A stretch of 64,000 nucleotides of DNA from positions 868,001 to 932,000 of the forward strand of contig NZ_CP013422.1 in the NCBI RefSeq assembly GCF_001718695.1, written 5' to 3'. A program made the position numbers and the translations under genes. The DNA is from Burkholderia ubonensis (GTDB lineage Bacteria; Pseudomonadota; Gammaproteobacteria; Burkholderiales; Burkholderiaceae). Of the stretch, positions 40,338-50,062 are shown one piece after another (within the stretch, counting starts at the first letter, position 1; the number at the start of each line of letters is the position of its first letter). The notes under the pieces were generated by a model. It did not search any database, was not told the origin of the DNA, and saw only the letters and a program-made list of their open reading frames with translations.

Positions 40338-41528
40338 ATGCGCGTGCTGGTGATCAACGACTTCGCGCGCAAGGGCGGCGCGGAGGAGGTGTACCGGCTG
40401 TCCGCCGACGTGCTGCGCGCACGCGACGGCGTCGCAGTCGAGACGTTCGATCAGCAGGCGGTGCCCGAGCTGGCCGGCAGCGCGCGCGCGCATGCGTGGT
40501 CGCCTGCCGCCGCCCGCGCGCTCGACGCGCTGCTCGACCGGTTTCGCCCGCAACGCATCCTCGTGCACAACTACCACAACCTGTTGTCGAGCGCGATCCT
40601 GCCCGTGCTCGCGCGCTACAAGCGCCACGCAGATTGCGGCCTGTTCATGACCGCGCACGACTACCACCTGCTGTTCTACAACCCGAGCCTGCTCGTCTAC
40701 TCGCGCGGCCGCGCGCAGCCGTTGTCGATCGAACGATTGCGCAGCCGCCGGCGCATCGCGATGACGGCCAGCCCGCGCGGCTTCGTCCACGACGTCGTGA
40801 AGAAGCTGCACTGGCATGCGGTCGATACGCTGTTCGATCCGCTTGGGCTGTTCGACGAGATTCTGTGTCCGAGTCCGTTCATGCGCGATCTGATCGCGCA
40901 GCGCGGTCGCGCCCGCGCGACGCTCGTGCGCAACCCGATCGATTCGACGCTGGTGCCGCGTCCGCCGAAACCGCCGCGCGGCGAGCGGCTCGATCTCGCC
41001 TTCGTCGGCCGCGTGGACTGGGACAAGGGCCTCGCGCCGTTCCTCGCGCTGATGAGCGGGCCGGCCGGCGATGCGATCGCGTCGCTGACCGTCTACGGCG
41101 ACGGAACGGAGCGCGGCGAGCTGGAGCGGCAATACGCGGCGCTCGTCGAATCGGGGCGGTTGCGTTTCGCCGGCCGCGTCGACCATGCCACGCTGTTTGC
41201 CGCGCTCCCGCTCCATGACGCGCTGATCTTGCCGTCGATCTGGGCCGAGAATGCGCCGCTCGTGATCGTCGAGGCTGCGATGCTCGGCTTGCCGGCGCTC
41301 GTCCACGACATCGGCAGCCTGTCGACGTTCGGCGACGAGATCGGCCACAAGATTCTCTACCGCAACACGCCCGACGGCTTCGCGCGTGCGCTCGCCGAAT
41401 TGCGCACGCATCTCGCTATCGCCGATCGTCGCTACGACTGGTCGCCTTACTCGGTCGAGTGCTACGCCGCGTCGCTGTGTGCGGTGCTCGGCATCGACGC
41501 GCACGCACCGCGCGCGTGTGCGCCTTGA
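40338..41528 (+). CDS. GT4-type glycosyltransferase
   Basis: A 396-aa cytoplasmic GT-B glycosyltransferase. The N-terminus MRVLVINDFARKGGAEEVYRLSADVL is the acceptor-side opening of the family. The donor-side domain has DLAFVGRVDWDKGLAPFL and LILPSIWAENAPLVIVEAAMLGLPALV, which contains the E-x(7)-E motif as ENAPLVIVE. It presumably adds one sugar of the exopolysaccharide repeat unit; donor and acceptor cannot be told. The ATG at 40338 was chosen over the in-frame GTG one codon earlier. The flippase gene follows after 37 nt. Confidence 0.9.
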   Translation: MRVLVINDFARKGGAEEVYRLSADVLRARDGVAVETFDQQAVPELAGSARAHAWSPAAARALDALLDRFRPQRILVHNYHNLLSSAILPVLARYKRHADCGLFMTAHDYHLLFYNPSLLVYSRGRAQPLSIERLRSRRRIAMTASPRGFVHDVVKKLHWHAVDTLFDPLGLFDEILCPSPFMRDLIAQRGRARATLVRNPIDSTLVPRPPKPPRGERLDLAFVGRVDWDKGLAPFLALMSGPAGDAIASLTVYGDGTERGELERQYAALVESGRLRFAGRVDHATLFAALPLHDALILPSIWAENAPLVIVEAAMLGLPALVHDIGSLSTFGDEIGHKILYRNTPDGFARALAELRTHLAIADRRYDWSPYSVECYAASLCAVLGIDAHAPRACAP

Positions 41529-41565
41529 CGGTCGGCACACCGTTCTCTCACCGCCTGAAAGCCCG

Positions 41566-42819
41566 ATGACCGCTGTTCGAAAAAACTTTGCGTTGTTGTT
41601 CGCGCTGCAAATCTCGACGTATGTCGTGCCGCTCGTGACGCTGCCGCTGCTGACGCGCGTGCTCGGGCCGCAGCAGTATGGGCGGCTGTCGTTCGTCCTC
41701 GCGGTCACCACGTATTTCATCAATCTGGCCAATTACAGCTTCGACCTGACGGCGACGCCGCGCGTCGCGCTCGCGAACGGCAAGCTGGAGCGCTCGCGCA
41801 TCTTCTGGGCGACCGTCAGCGCGCAATGGGCGATCACGGTCGCCGGGTTCGCGGTGCTGCTCGCGTTGACGCTGCTCGTCCCGCATTTCGCGGCGGAACG
41901 CACGGCGCTGCTGATCGGGTTCGGGATGGCGGTCGGCGCGGCGCTGACGCCCGGCTGGTACTTTCAGGGCATCCAGAAGTTGAGCGTCTACAGCGTCACG
42001 GTGGTCGTGTACCGCGCATGCAGCGTCGTCGCGTTCTTCGCCTGGGTGCGCACGCCGGACGATCTGCTGCACGCGGTCGCGATCAATGCGGCGGTGCCGG
42101 TGCTGTGCGGCGTGACGTTGCTCGCGTACCTGTTCCTGCGGCGCGAGGTCGACAGCGTGCGCGTCGGCGTGGCCGATATCGCCGCCGCGCTGAAAGGCGG
42201 CTCGCAGGTGTTTCTCGCATCGACGTCGATCTCGTTCTACGCGTCGACCAACACCGTGTTGCTGAGCATCGTCTCGGGCAGTGTCGCGGCCGGCTATTTT
42301 GCCGCCGGCGACAAGCTGATCCGCGCCGCGGTCGGGCTGCTGCAACCGCTGAGGGCCGCCACCTATCCGCACGTCACGTACTTGATGCACCACGCGCGCG
42401 ACGACGCGTTCGCGTTCCTGCGCAAGCTGATCGTGCTGCAGGGCGCGCTGGTGCTGGCGATGTCGGCGACGATCTACGTATGCGCGCCGTTCGTCGTCAG
42501 GATGCTGTACGGCGATGCGTTCGCGCCGACGGTCGGCGTGCTGCGCTGCCTCGCGCTGGTGCCGTTCATGGCCTGCATGACCGACCTGTTCGGCGTTCAG
42601 ACGATGCTGCCGATGGGCATGAAGCGCACTTTCAGCATCATCCTGATTTCGTCCGGCGCGCTGAACGTGACGCTGCTGCCGCCGCTCGCGATGCTGTTCG
42701 CGGAACGCGGTGCGGCCATCGCGGTGCTGATCGCCGAATCGGCCGTGGCGGTCGCGCTCGCATACGTGCTGTGCCGCGAACGCGTGGGCCTGCTGAACCT
42801 GTCGGCGCGTTCGGGATGA
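41566..42819 (+). CDS. Polysaccharide repeat-unit flippase (Wzx family)
   Basis: An inner-membrane protein of 417 aa with about 12 helices. The N-terminus NFALLFALQISTYVVPLVTLPLLTRVLGPQQYGRLSFVLAV matches the MOP/Wzx polysaccharide transporters, and FLASTSISFYASTNTVLLSIVSGSVAAGYFAAGDKLIRAA is the conserved mid-protein segment. It should flip the undecaprenyl-linked repeat unit to the periplasm, where the Wzy-like protein at 47194 polymerises it. It is convergent with the Wza-like gene. Confidence 0.93.
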   Translation: MTAVRKNFALLFALQISTYVVPLVTLPLLTRVLGPQQYGRLSFVLAVTTYFINLANYSFDLTATPRVALANGKLERSRIFWATVSAQWAITVAGFAVLLALTLLVPHFAAERTALLIGFGMAVGAALTPGWYFQGIQKLSVYSVTVVVYRACSVVAFFAWVRTPDDLLHAVAINAAVPVLCGVTLLAYLFLRREVDSVRVGVADIAAALKGGSQVFLASTSISFYASTNTVLLSIVSGSVAAGYFAAGDKLIRAAVGLLQPLRAATYPHVTYLMHHARDDAFAFLRKLIVLQGALVLAMSATIYVCAPFVVRMLYGDAFAPTVGVLRCLALVPFMACMTDLFGVQTMLPMGMKRTFSIILISSGALNVTLLPPLAMLFAERGAAIAVLIAESAVAVALAYVLCRERVGLLNLSARSG

Positions 42820-42946
42820 CGCGATCATGCGCGGGGTGGGGTGGTAGGGAGAGCGGTGAGGGTGTGACGCGCCGGATCTCCACGCGGCCTCGGTGCTGCG
42901 CCGGAAAGGCGGCGCGCACTGCCGCCGCCTTCCCGCGAACCGCCGC

Positions 42947-44128
42947 CTACTTCGTGATGAGCGCGCCGGTCAACCCGGCGCTGATGGCCGGCAGCAGCAG
43001 GTTCAGCACGCGGCTCGCGCGGACCAGTCCGGTATTGTCGACGTAGACGATGTCCTTCGACGCGAGCGGAAACTGGTTCGCGAGCAGCATCGAAACGGGT
43101 GATTCGAGGTCGAGGTGATAGATGACCGGCGGGCTGTCGGCATCCTTGCGCAGCACGAATACCTGTCCGGCGTTCGACGTCTGCTGATTCAACTGGCCGG
43201 CCTCGGACAGCGCCGCGCTCAACGTGAGCGTGCCGTCGCGCTGCGGCGGCACGGCCAGCGGCTTGTTCACTTCGCCCATCACGTACACGGGATTGTCGTC
43301 GCGCGCGGCCACGTGCAGCAGGTCGCCCGGCTGCAGCATGATCGCGGCGGGGCTGCGGCCGGTCTTCGTCATCTGCGCGACGTTGACCGGATAAATCGTG
43401 TCGTTGCGCGTGATCGTCACGCGGCTCTGGTCGGCGCTCGGCGCAAAGCCGCCCGCGCGATTGACGGCTTCGACGAGCGTCATCGGGATGTCGTTGATCG
43501 CCTGCGAGCCCGGCGCGCGCACTTCGCCGTCCACATAGATCTGCTCCGCGCGGAACGACGCGACGCGCACGGTCACCTGCGGCTTGATGAACACCTTGCG
43601 GAGTTCGGCGTCGAGCTCGCGCTGCACCTGCGCGGCCGTCTTGCCGGCCGCGTGAATCGGCTGCGGCACGAAGGGAAACTGCACGTTGCCGTCGCTGTCG
43701 ACGACGAAGCCGGGCGCTGCGTCAGACGGCCTGGTATTCGGCGTCGGCTGGCCGACCGCGGCCGCGAATTCGGGGTGATCCCAGACGGTGATCTGCAGCA
43801 CGTCGCCGGGGCCGAGCTTGTAGCCGCTCGGCTTGCCGAGCAGATTGCCGGGGATCGGCGCGGCGGTATGACCTTTCTGGGCCGCATGGATCTGGCCGAT
43901 CAGCGTCAGATCGATCTGCTTGACCGCGACCTTCATGTCGCTCGTCACGTCGCCGTTGTCGGCCGTCGTGACCGGCAACGCGGCCGGCGCGATCATGTGC
44001 TGGCCCGGCGCCATTGCGCAGGCGGACAGCAGCGCGGCAAGCGCCACGGCGAGCGCGACGCGCGTCTGTCGCAGCGGCGCATCGTTGCGCGTCGGCGCGA
44101 GCGTATCGGATAGCGAGTGGTTGTTCAT
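42947..44128 (-). CDS. Outer-membrane polysaccharide export lipoprotein (Wza family)
   Basis: A 393-aa exporter. A lipobox LLSAC places the lipidated Cys at residue 37. The Poly_export domain reads YKLGPGDVLQITVWDHPEF, then GFVVDSDGNVQFPFVPQPIHAAGKTAAQVQRELDAEL. SLBB domains (VYVMGEVNKPLAVP) and a C-terminal amphipathic helix (VLNLLLPAISAGLTGALI) that would span the outer membrane follow. It is transcribed away from the Wzc-like gene, so their 590-bp gap is a shared control region. The N-terminus before the signal is long, so translation may start at a later codon. Confidence 0.95.
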   Translation of the reverse strand: MNNHSLSDTLAPTRNDAPLRQTRVALAVALAALLSACAMAPGQHMIAPAALPVTTADNGDVTSDMKVAVKQIDLTLIGQIHAAQKGHTAAPIPGNLLGKPSGYKLGPGDVLQITVWDHPEFAAAVGQPTPNTRPSDAAPGFVVDSDGNVQFPFVPQPIHAAGKTAAQVQRELDAELRKVFIKPQVTVRVASFRAEQIYVDGEVRAPGSQAINDIPMTLVEAVNRAGGFAPSADQSRVTITRNDTIYPVNVAQMTKTGRSPAAIMLQPGDLLHVAARDDNPVYVMGEVNKPLAVPPQRDGTLTLSAALSEAGQLNQQTSNAGQVFVLRKDADSPPVIYHLDLESPVSMLLANQFPLASKDIVYVDNTGLVRASRVLNLLLPAISAGLTGALITK

Positions 44129-44718
44129 GTCGTCATTCGCGATGGTAGACAGAAGAGCATTGCGCGACGTCTCTCAAGTGCTGCGTCGCTTCGGTTCGAA
44201 GCGACGCAGCACGGACGCCGACGCGACACGATGTTGCCCGGCGCGCGATCGGCCATTCGGCTTGCCGGCCGGCCATGACCCGGATTCGAATCAAGCGGGC
44301 GATTGCACGTCGTTTGATAAAGACCGTTAAATCGAGGTGAAGCGACGGACGAACGAGATGGAATCGCGCGCTCGTGAAACGGCACCGGTTCTTGATGTCA
44401 TCGCTTGCGCGCACGTTTAACAACAGGCCACCCAACATAGCATGAGACCGGTCGGCGACCCAGTGGTCGGCGCACTGAGTGGCCATTAATGTAAGCCATC
44501 GCACTTAGTGGGCGGCGGGTTTAACGCATAGTGGCTCGGGTAAACAGAATCAATGGCGTTTCGTGGGCGGTGGCCGGCGCGTGCATGCTTCGCCGGCCCG
44601 CCATCCGGTGCGGCGCAGGCGCGCCGGCGGGCCGTGCCCGGACGAGCCGCGCGGCACGGACGGCCATGCGCGTACCGTCGCCACCCGCCTGTGTGGGCAG
44701 CAATTTGGGAGCATATGC
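44129..44718. promoter_or_regulatory. Divergent wza-wzc control region
   Basis: About 590 bases with no gene. Two 9-bp palindromes CACTGAGTG (44473-44481) and CACTTAGTG (44502-44510) occur 29 bp apart, close to three helical turns, each followed by GG. This is about 210-245 bp upstream of the Wzc-like start. They are good candidate operators for the Crp/Fnr or sigma-54 regulator at the right of the window. I found no clear sigma-54 promoter element. Confidence 0.55.
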
Positions 44719-47034
44719 ATGACATTGGATAGAGCCGCATCTAATGAATACCGGGACGGAGCGGGCAGTATTTCCCGCGACGCGCCGCGGTTTGCGCTGA
44801 CCGAATTGCTGGAGAACGTGCTCGATTATCGTTATGCATTTATTTCGGTCTTTCTGGGCTGTTTTTTATTGGCATTGATTTATGCCGTTTCGGCTGCGCC
44901 GGTTTACTCCGTCGATACGCTGATTCAGGTTCAGGAAAACAAACATAGCGCGTTGGGCGCGCTTTCCGAAATATCGAACGCACTCGACATTCAGAACTCT
45001 GCGGTAATCGGCGAAATCGACGTCGCGCGTTCGCGCACGGTCGTCACGCAAGCCATCGAAGAAACTGTCGCGCAGGCCGAGGCGACCGTCGGCAACCGGA
45101 TTCCGCTCGTCGGCGGGTTCGTCGAATCGGTGTTGCCGAAGGACGCGGACGGGCTCGTCATCGCGCCGTTCAGTACGCCGTTCTTCGCCTGGGGCGGTGA
45201 GCGCATCGAATTCCACAGGTTCGACGTACCGGAATCGCAGATCGACAAGAAGCTGGAGCTCGATTATCTGGCCGGCAACCGGTTCTCGCTGAAGGACAGC
45301 GACGGACAGGAAGTGCTGAAGGGCGTAATCGGCAAGCCGAGCGAAGCGAACGGCTATCGCGTCGACATCGCGCGCATCGTCGCGCGCGCCGGTACGGAAT
45401 TCCGCGTACGGCGGGTGACGACAGCCGAGCGCCTCGATTCGGTCCTGACGAAGCTGGCGGGCGCGGAAACGAAGCGGCAGTCGGGGGTCATGCAGCTCAG
45501 CCTCGAAAGCCGTGACCCGGTGTCCGCCGCGCGGCTGCTCAATGCGATCGCCGCCGCTTATCTCGACGTGAACGCAAGGCGGCGTTCCGAGGACGCCGAG
45601 CACAGCCTCGCGTTCCTCGAGACGCAACTGCCGGTGGTGAAGGCCCGCCTGGAGCAGGCGGAGCAGGCGCTGAATTCGTTTCGCAACGCGCAGGGCTCGA
45701 TCGATTCGCAGGGCGACGTGAGGTTGCTGATCGATCAACTGGCGCTCGTCGACAAGGCGCGGCTCGAGGCCAAGCTCGAGTATCAGGACTTGTCGTCGAA
45801 GTACGTGGCCGGGCAGCCTCAGCTGACCGCCGTCGTCAACAAGCTGAAGACGCTCGATCAGCAGTCGGCCGAGTTGAAAGACAAGGTCGCGCATCTGCCT
45901 TCTCAGCAGCAGACCTATCTGCGGCTCGCCCGCGATGTCGAGGTCAACAACCAGCTGTACGTGGGCTTGCTGAACAACACCCAGCAGCTGCAGATCGCGA
46001 AAGCAGGCACGGTCGGCAATGCGTCGATCGTCGACAAGGCGGTTCCGACCGACAAGCCGATTCGCCCGAAGCGGATGCTCGTGCTCGCACTGGGCGCCGC
46101 GGTGGGCCTGATCCTGGGCGCCGCGGCCGCGCAAGGCTACGCGTGGTTCTTCCGGCGCGTGCGCGATCCGAAGCATCTCGAGGCGGCGGTCGGCGTCCCG
46201 ATGCTCGGCATACTGCCGTCGTTGCCGCAGCCGGTCGATGGCGATGCACTCGGTCGCCCGGCGTCGGTCGCCGTCAGGGACGACCCCGACACGCCGCTCG
46301 CCGAAGCGCTCGCCAATCTCGCGTTGCTGCTGCGTTGCAAGACGGGCGTCGAGCACGGCCGCTCGAAGACGGTGCTGATCACGTCCCCGGAGCCGGGGCA
46401 GGGCAAGTCGATGATCGCCGCGAACCTGGCGTGCCTGTTCGCGGAAGACGGCCTCAAGACGTTGCTGCTGCGCGCCGACGCGCGGCAATCCGGCATCGAG
46501 CACGCGCTGCGGGTGAAGGCGGACCGAGGCTTGTCGGACGTACTGAAGCAATCGCTGGATCCCGAGCGGGCGATTCGCCGCGTCGACGAGAACCTCGACG
46601 TGCTGCCGGCCGGAACCCACGCGCAGCCCGCGCGCAATTTGTACGGCGCCGACAAGCTCGACGCGCTGCTCGCACGACTGCGCAGTCAATACGACATGAT
46701 CGTCGTCGACGCGCCGCTGACCCGTCCGGCCGCCAACGTCGCCATGTTGGCGCGGTTCGCCGACATCACGCTGATGGTCGCGCGGCAGGGCTCGATCGGC
46801 AGCGCCGACGTTGCGGAAGCGGTCGAGAACCTGCAACGGATCGGCGCGAAGGTCGACGGCCTCGTATTCAACGGTTTCGATCCTTCGCCGCTTCGCTACG
46901 GTTATTACGCGAACGCGTATCGCGATGCGAAGGGGCCGCGCGCGCAGCCGGACCGTCGCGACGTTGCGGCCGAGACGTTCCTGTTCAGGGCATGGACGCG
47001 CGTAAGAAAGGAACTGCTCGGCAAGGCTGCGTGA
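44719..47034 (+). CDS. Polysaccharide co-polymerase and bacterial tyrosine kinase (Wzc family)
   Basis: An inner-membrane protein of 771 aa. A Wzz chain-length domain lies between helices at about 42-62 and 455-475, with a long periplasmic coiled coil. The cytoplasmic BY-kinase shows Walker A PEPGQGKSMIAANLA near 558-572, Walker A' LLLRADARQSG and Walker B YDMIVVDAP. A Tyr cluster YGYYANAY near 727-734 can act as the autophosphorylation tail. It controls polymer length and export with the Wza-like protein. The ATG at 44719 has GGGAG about 8 nt upstream. Confidence 0.95.
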   Translation: MTLDRAASNEYRDGAGSISRDAPRFALTELLENVLDYRYAFISVFLGCFLLALIYAVSAAPVYSVDTLIQVQENKHSALGALSEISNALDIQNSAVIGEIDVARSRTVVTQAIEETVAQAEATVGNRIPLVGGFVESVLPKDADGLVIAPFSTPFFAWGGERIEFHRFDVPESQIDKKLELDYLAGNRFSLKDSDGQEVLKGVIGKPSEANGYRVDIARIVARAGTEFRVRRVTTAERLDSVLTKLAGAETKRQSGVMQLSLESRDPVSAARLLNAIAAAYLDVNARRRSEDAEHSLAFLETQLPVVKARLEQAEQALNSFRNAQGSIDSQGDVRLLIDQLALVDKARLEAKLEYQDLSSKYVAGQPQLTAVVNKLKTLDQQSAELKDKVAHLPSQQQTYLRLARDVEVNNQLYVGLLNNTQQLQIAKAGTVGNASIVDKAVPTDKPIRPKRMLVLALGAAVGLILGAAAAQGYAWFFRRVRDPKHLEAAVGVPMLGILPSLPQPVDGDALGRPASVAVRDDPDTPLAEALANLALLLRCKTGVEHGRSKTVLITSPEPGQGKSMIAANLACLFAEDGLKTLLLRADARQSGIEHALRVKADRGLSDVLKQSLDPERAIRRVDENLDVLPAGTHAQPARNLYGADKLDALLARLRSQYDMIVVDAPLTRPAANVAMLARFADITLMVARQGSIGSADVAEAVENLQRIGAKVDGLVFNGFDPSPLRYGYYANAYRDAKGPRAQPDRRDVAAETFLFRAWTRVRKELLGKAA

Positions 47035-47193
47035 CGGCGATCGCCACGGAGCGTGACACATGACCGATCGCAACGGGATGGACCGCGCGCGGCAGCCGGG
47101 CGCGCCTTACCGGCCGCAACGCGCGGCGCCGACGGTCGAACGCAACTTCGGGTTGCAGCAGCATGAATCAGCATGAGCCATGCATGAGCCAGC

Positions 47194-48618
47194 ATGAATA
47201 GAACCACGGGAACGATGGGCGGCGGCCGCGGCGTCGCTTCTGCGAGCGGCGTGATGTTGCTGACGCTGTTCGCGCTCGCGCTGCTGTTCAATGCGGCGAT
47301 GCCGGCGCTCGGCCTGAAAGAATCGAGCGCGCTGTGCACGCTGCTGTTGGCGACGGCGGCGCTGGTCGGCCTGGTCAGGTCGCGGCCGGTGTTCGCGGTG
47401 TCGATGCTGTACGTGCTCGCGATCGGCATGACCGCGTTCCTCGCCGGCGTGGGGCTCGAGAACGGCGGCTATCTGACGGAAACGGACGTGATCGGCGACA
47501 CGACCGGCGCGTTCAGCCGGCTGCTGTCGTTCTATGTGATTTTCGTGGTCTGTGCGCTCGTTGCGTTCGACCGGTTCCTGGACGAGCGTCCGGTGCGCGT
47601 ACCGATCAAGGCGCGGATCACGTTGCAGCCGCACAGCATCGCGATCGGATTCGTGCTCGCGTCGACGATCATCGCGATCGGCGTGCTCGCCGGGCTGACG
47701 TCCGGGTTCTCGCTGTTTTCCGGCATCAACCGCTATGCGCTGCGCAACGACTCGTCGAACGGGACGATGTTCAACCTGTTCCTGAACAACCAGTCGTTCA
47801 TGGGCTTCCTGCTGGGCACGATCGCGACTAGCCCCGACAAGCGCATCCGGGCGGCCGCGATCCTGACGATGGCGGTCGATCTCGCGCTCAACGTGATGCA
47901 CGGCGAGCAGTTCATGGCCGTGCTGCACATCGGGCTGTGCTCGCTCGCGCCGTTCATCGCGATCCATGCGATGAACGGCAAGCCGGTCGTGCGTTATCTG
48001 GGCATCGGCGCGGGCCTCGCGCTGTTGCTCGGCGCCGTGTCGATCATCTACTCGTATCGCGGTCAAGGGCTGGAAGTGGCTGACATGCTGTCGTCGCGCT
48101 TCCTGCTGCAAGGGCAGCCGTGGTACGTGGTCGACAACGACGCCCATATGTTCACCGCGCCACGGCTCGGCGGCACCGATGCGTTCTGGCGTTTCGTGAG
48201 TTCGCTGCGCTCGTGGACCATGCCGACCTTCTTCGACGAATCCGAGCCGAGCGGCTTGCGCGATCTGATGATGTCGTACACCGAGCCGAGCGTGCTGCGC
48301 GCGTACATGTTCGACGACGTCACGTTCACGATGGGGAACATGGCCGTGCCCGTGTACTGGTTCGGCTATGCGGGCGGCGCGCTGTTCGTCGCGATGACGG
48401 GGCTGGTGTATGGCGCGCTCGGCGCGCTGCAGATCCTCGTCGCGATGCGCGGCGGCGTCGTGATGCTGTGGCTCATCGCCAAGGTGTTCTCCTATGCGAC
48501 GTTCGCGGTTCAGCAGGGCGAGTACTGGATGATGTTCGGCTCGCGCACGGCGTTTTACGCGTTGCTCGCGCTGATCTGGTGGTATTGCGTCGACGCGAGA
48601 CATGCGCACGCCAGGTGA
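47194..48618 (+). CDS. Probable polysaccharide polymerase (Wzy-like membrane protein)
   Basis: An integral-membrane protein of 474 aa with about 11 hydrophobic helices and a large periplasmic loop rich in aromatic residues (QGQPWYVVDNDAHMFTAPRLGGTDAFWRFVSSLRSW). This matches the layout of oligosaccharide repeat-unit polymerases; sequence conservation in the family is low, so position in the locus carries weight. It follows the Wzc-like gene by about 160 nt. No Shine-Dalgarno precedes the ATG. Instead CAGCATGA occurs three times (47159-47166, 47169-47176, 47190-47197), and a 12-codon frame starting at 47163 ends just inside this gene. Confidence 0.82.
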   Translation: MNRTTGTMGGGRGVASASGVMLLTLFALALLFNAAMPALGLKESSALCTLLLATAALVGLVRSRPVFAVSMLYVLAIGMTAFLAGVGLENGGYLTETDVIGDTTGAFSRLLSFYVIFVVCALVAFDRFLDERPVRVPIKARITLQPHSIAIGFVLASTIIAIGVLAGLTSGFSLFSGINRYALRNDSSNGTMFNLFLNNQSFMGFLLGTIATSPDKRIRAAAILTMAVDLALNVMHGEQFMAVLHIGLCSLAPFIAIHAMNGKPVVRYLGIGAGLALLLGAVSIIYSYRGQGLEVADMLSSRFLLQGQPWYVVDNDAHMFTAPRLGGTDAFWRFVSSLRSWTMPTFFDESEPSGLRDLMMSYTEPSVLRAYMFDDVTFTMGNMAVPVYWFGYAGGALFVAMTGLVYGALGALQILVAMRGGVVMLWLIAKVFSYATFAVQQGEYWMMFGSRTAFYALLALIWWYCVDARHAHAR

Positions 48619-48838
48619 AGCACGGCGGGCGATGCCGGACGTCGCCGCCGCGCTCGTGTCGTCGTCGTCGCCACGCGGCGTGGCGCGACGAAGTTTTCAA
48701 AGCACGCTCGGCCGTGGCACGCAGGTGATCCGCCTGCGAACGGGGCGGGCGATTCCGTCTGCGTTGTCGGTGATCGGCGCCGGATGTTCCGATTCCCGTA
48801 CGGGCAGCCCCGTGTGTTGAGCCGTCACCATTCCAGTC

Positions 48839-49984
48839 ATGTCAACAGCGAAAGATCCGGAGCGATTTCAGCATATCGACGCGATGCGCGCGATTGCGGT
48901 GATCCTCGTCATATGGACGCATTACGCGGAGCGGTTCGTCGAGCTGGCCGGCTCGCAGCGGGCGCTCGACGCGCTGCAGCGGTCGGTGAACTTCGGCCGG
49001 ATCGGCGTCGTGATCTTCTTCGCGATCAGCGGCATGCTGATTCCGACCAGCCTGCACGGCGACCTCGGCCCGGGCACGAAGCGGTTCGTCATTCGGCGCT
49101 TCTTCCGGCTGTATCCCGCGTATTGGCTCGCATTGCCGGCCGGCTACTTCGTTCACTGGGTACTGTTCGACAAGACCATGGACGCGCACGGGATGCTGGC
49201 GAACGTGACGATGATCCCGGCTGCGTTCGGCGCGAGCCTGATCCTGCCGCATGGCTGGACGCTCGAGACCGAGCTGTATTTCTATGTCGTGTGCCTGCTT
49301 CTGTTCTGGTGCGGCTGGCTGCATCGGATGCTGCATTTGTGTGTCGTCACGGTCGCGCTGTGTGCGCTGTTCGCGTCGACGGTCGCGCTGCACGTGTTCC
49401 CGGCGGAGATGCTCAGTCAGTACAAGACGATGCCGTATCACCTCGGCATCATGTTCTGGGGCGCCTGTTTCCGCCAGGCCTATGACGCTCCGTCGAAACT
49501 GCTGCGTCTGCGGCTGGCCGCAAGCGGGCCGTTGTCCCGGCTGTCGATGACGTACCGGGCGGCGCTCGCGTACGTGACGATAGCGGTGGTCGGCGTCGCG
49601 CTCGCGGGCGCGATCGACGACTGGCGGCATCACAACGCGTTTCATCTGCCGATCTCGCTCGCATACATGATCGGCATCGCGGCGTTCGCGATGCTGGCGA
49701 CTGTGCTCAAACTGCGCAACCGTCCGCTCGCGTGGATCGGCAAGATCAGTTACTCGGTCTATCTGTTGCACAGCCTTCCGCTGTTTGCGGCGTTCTGGTT
49801 GTGCCAGCGCTTTCATCTGGTCGGATGGCCGCTCGGCGTTTACATGATCGTGCCGCTGCTGCCGTTGATTCCGTTGTCGTGGGCCGGTTACCTGCTGTGC
49901 GAAGCGCCGTTCGTGAAGCTCGCGCATGCACTCACGTCGCGGCGCGCGAGCGGTGTGCTCGCGACCGGCGAAGCGAATGGCTGA
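48839..49984 (+). CDS. Acyltransferase 3 family membrane protein of the polysaccharide locus
   Basis: An integral-membrane acyltransferase of 381 aa. The signature reads RFQHIDAMRAIAVILVIWTHYAERF with a conserved His in the first helix; GVVIFFAISGMLIPTSL, the Arg-rich FVIRRFFRLYPAYWLALP and the LETELYFYVVCLLLF segment follow. It probably O-acetylates or otherwise acylates a sugar of the exopolysaccharide. It is preceded by a gap of 220 bp with no visible gene. This is the second acyltransferase 3 in the window, the other being at 1-614. Confidence 0.92.
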   Translation: MSTAKDPERFQHIDAMRAIAVILVIWTHYAERFVELAGSQRALDALQRSVNFGRIGVVIFFAISGMLIPTSLHGDLGPGTKRFVIRRFFRLYPAYWLALPAGYFVHWVLFDKTMDAHGMLANVTMIPAAFGASLILPHGWTLETELYFYVVCLLLFWCGWLHRMLHLCVVTVALCALFASTVALHVFPAEMLSQYKTMPYHLGIMFWGACFRQAYDAPSKLLRLRLAASGPLSRLSMTYRAALAYVTIAVVGVALAGAIDDWRHHNAFHLPISLAYMIGIAAFAMLATVLKLRNRPLAWIGKISYSVYLLHSLPLFAAFWLCQRFHLVGWPLGVYMIVPLLPLIPLSWAGYLLCEAPFVKLAHALTSRRASGVLATGEANG

Positions 49985-50062
49985 GCGGATCGAATGGCGG
50001 ATTCGTTGAGGCGTCGGTTGAGCGGCGCTCGATCGTCTCGCCGACCGCCACGCGCGGCCGCT

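Noticed and set aside
37204..44718. Sigma-54 -24/-12 promoters for the polysaccharide genes
   Set aside because: I looked for TGGCAC-N5-TTGC on both strands upstream of 38220, 44128, 44719 and 53497; only partial matches with wrong spacing were found.
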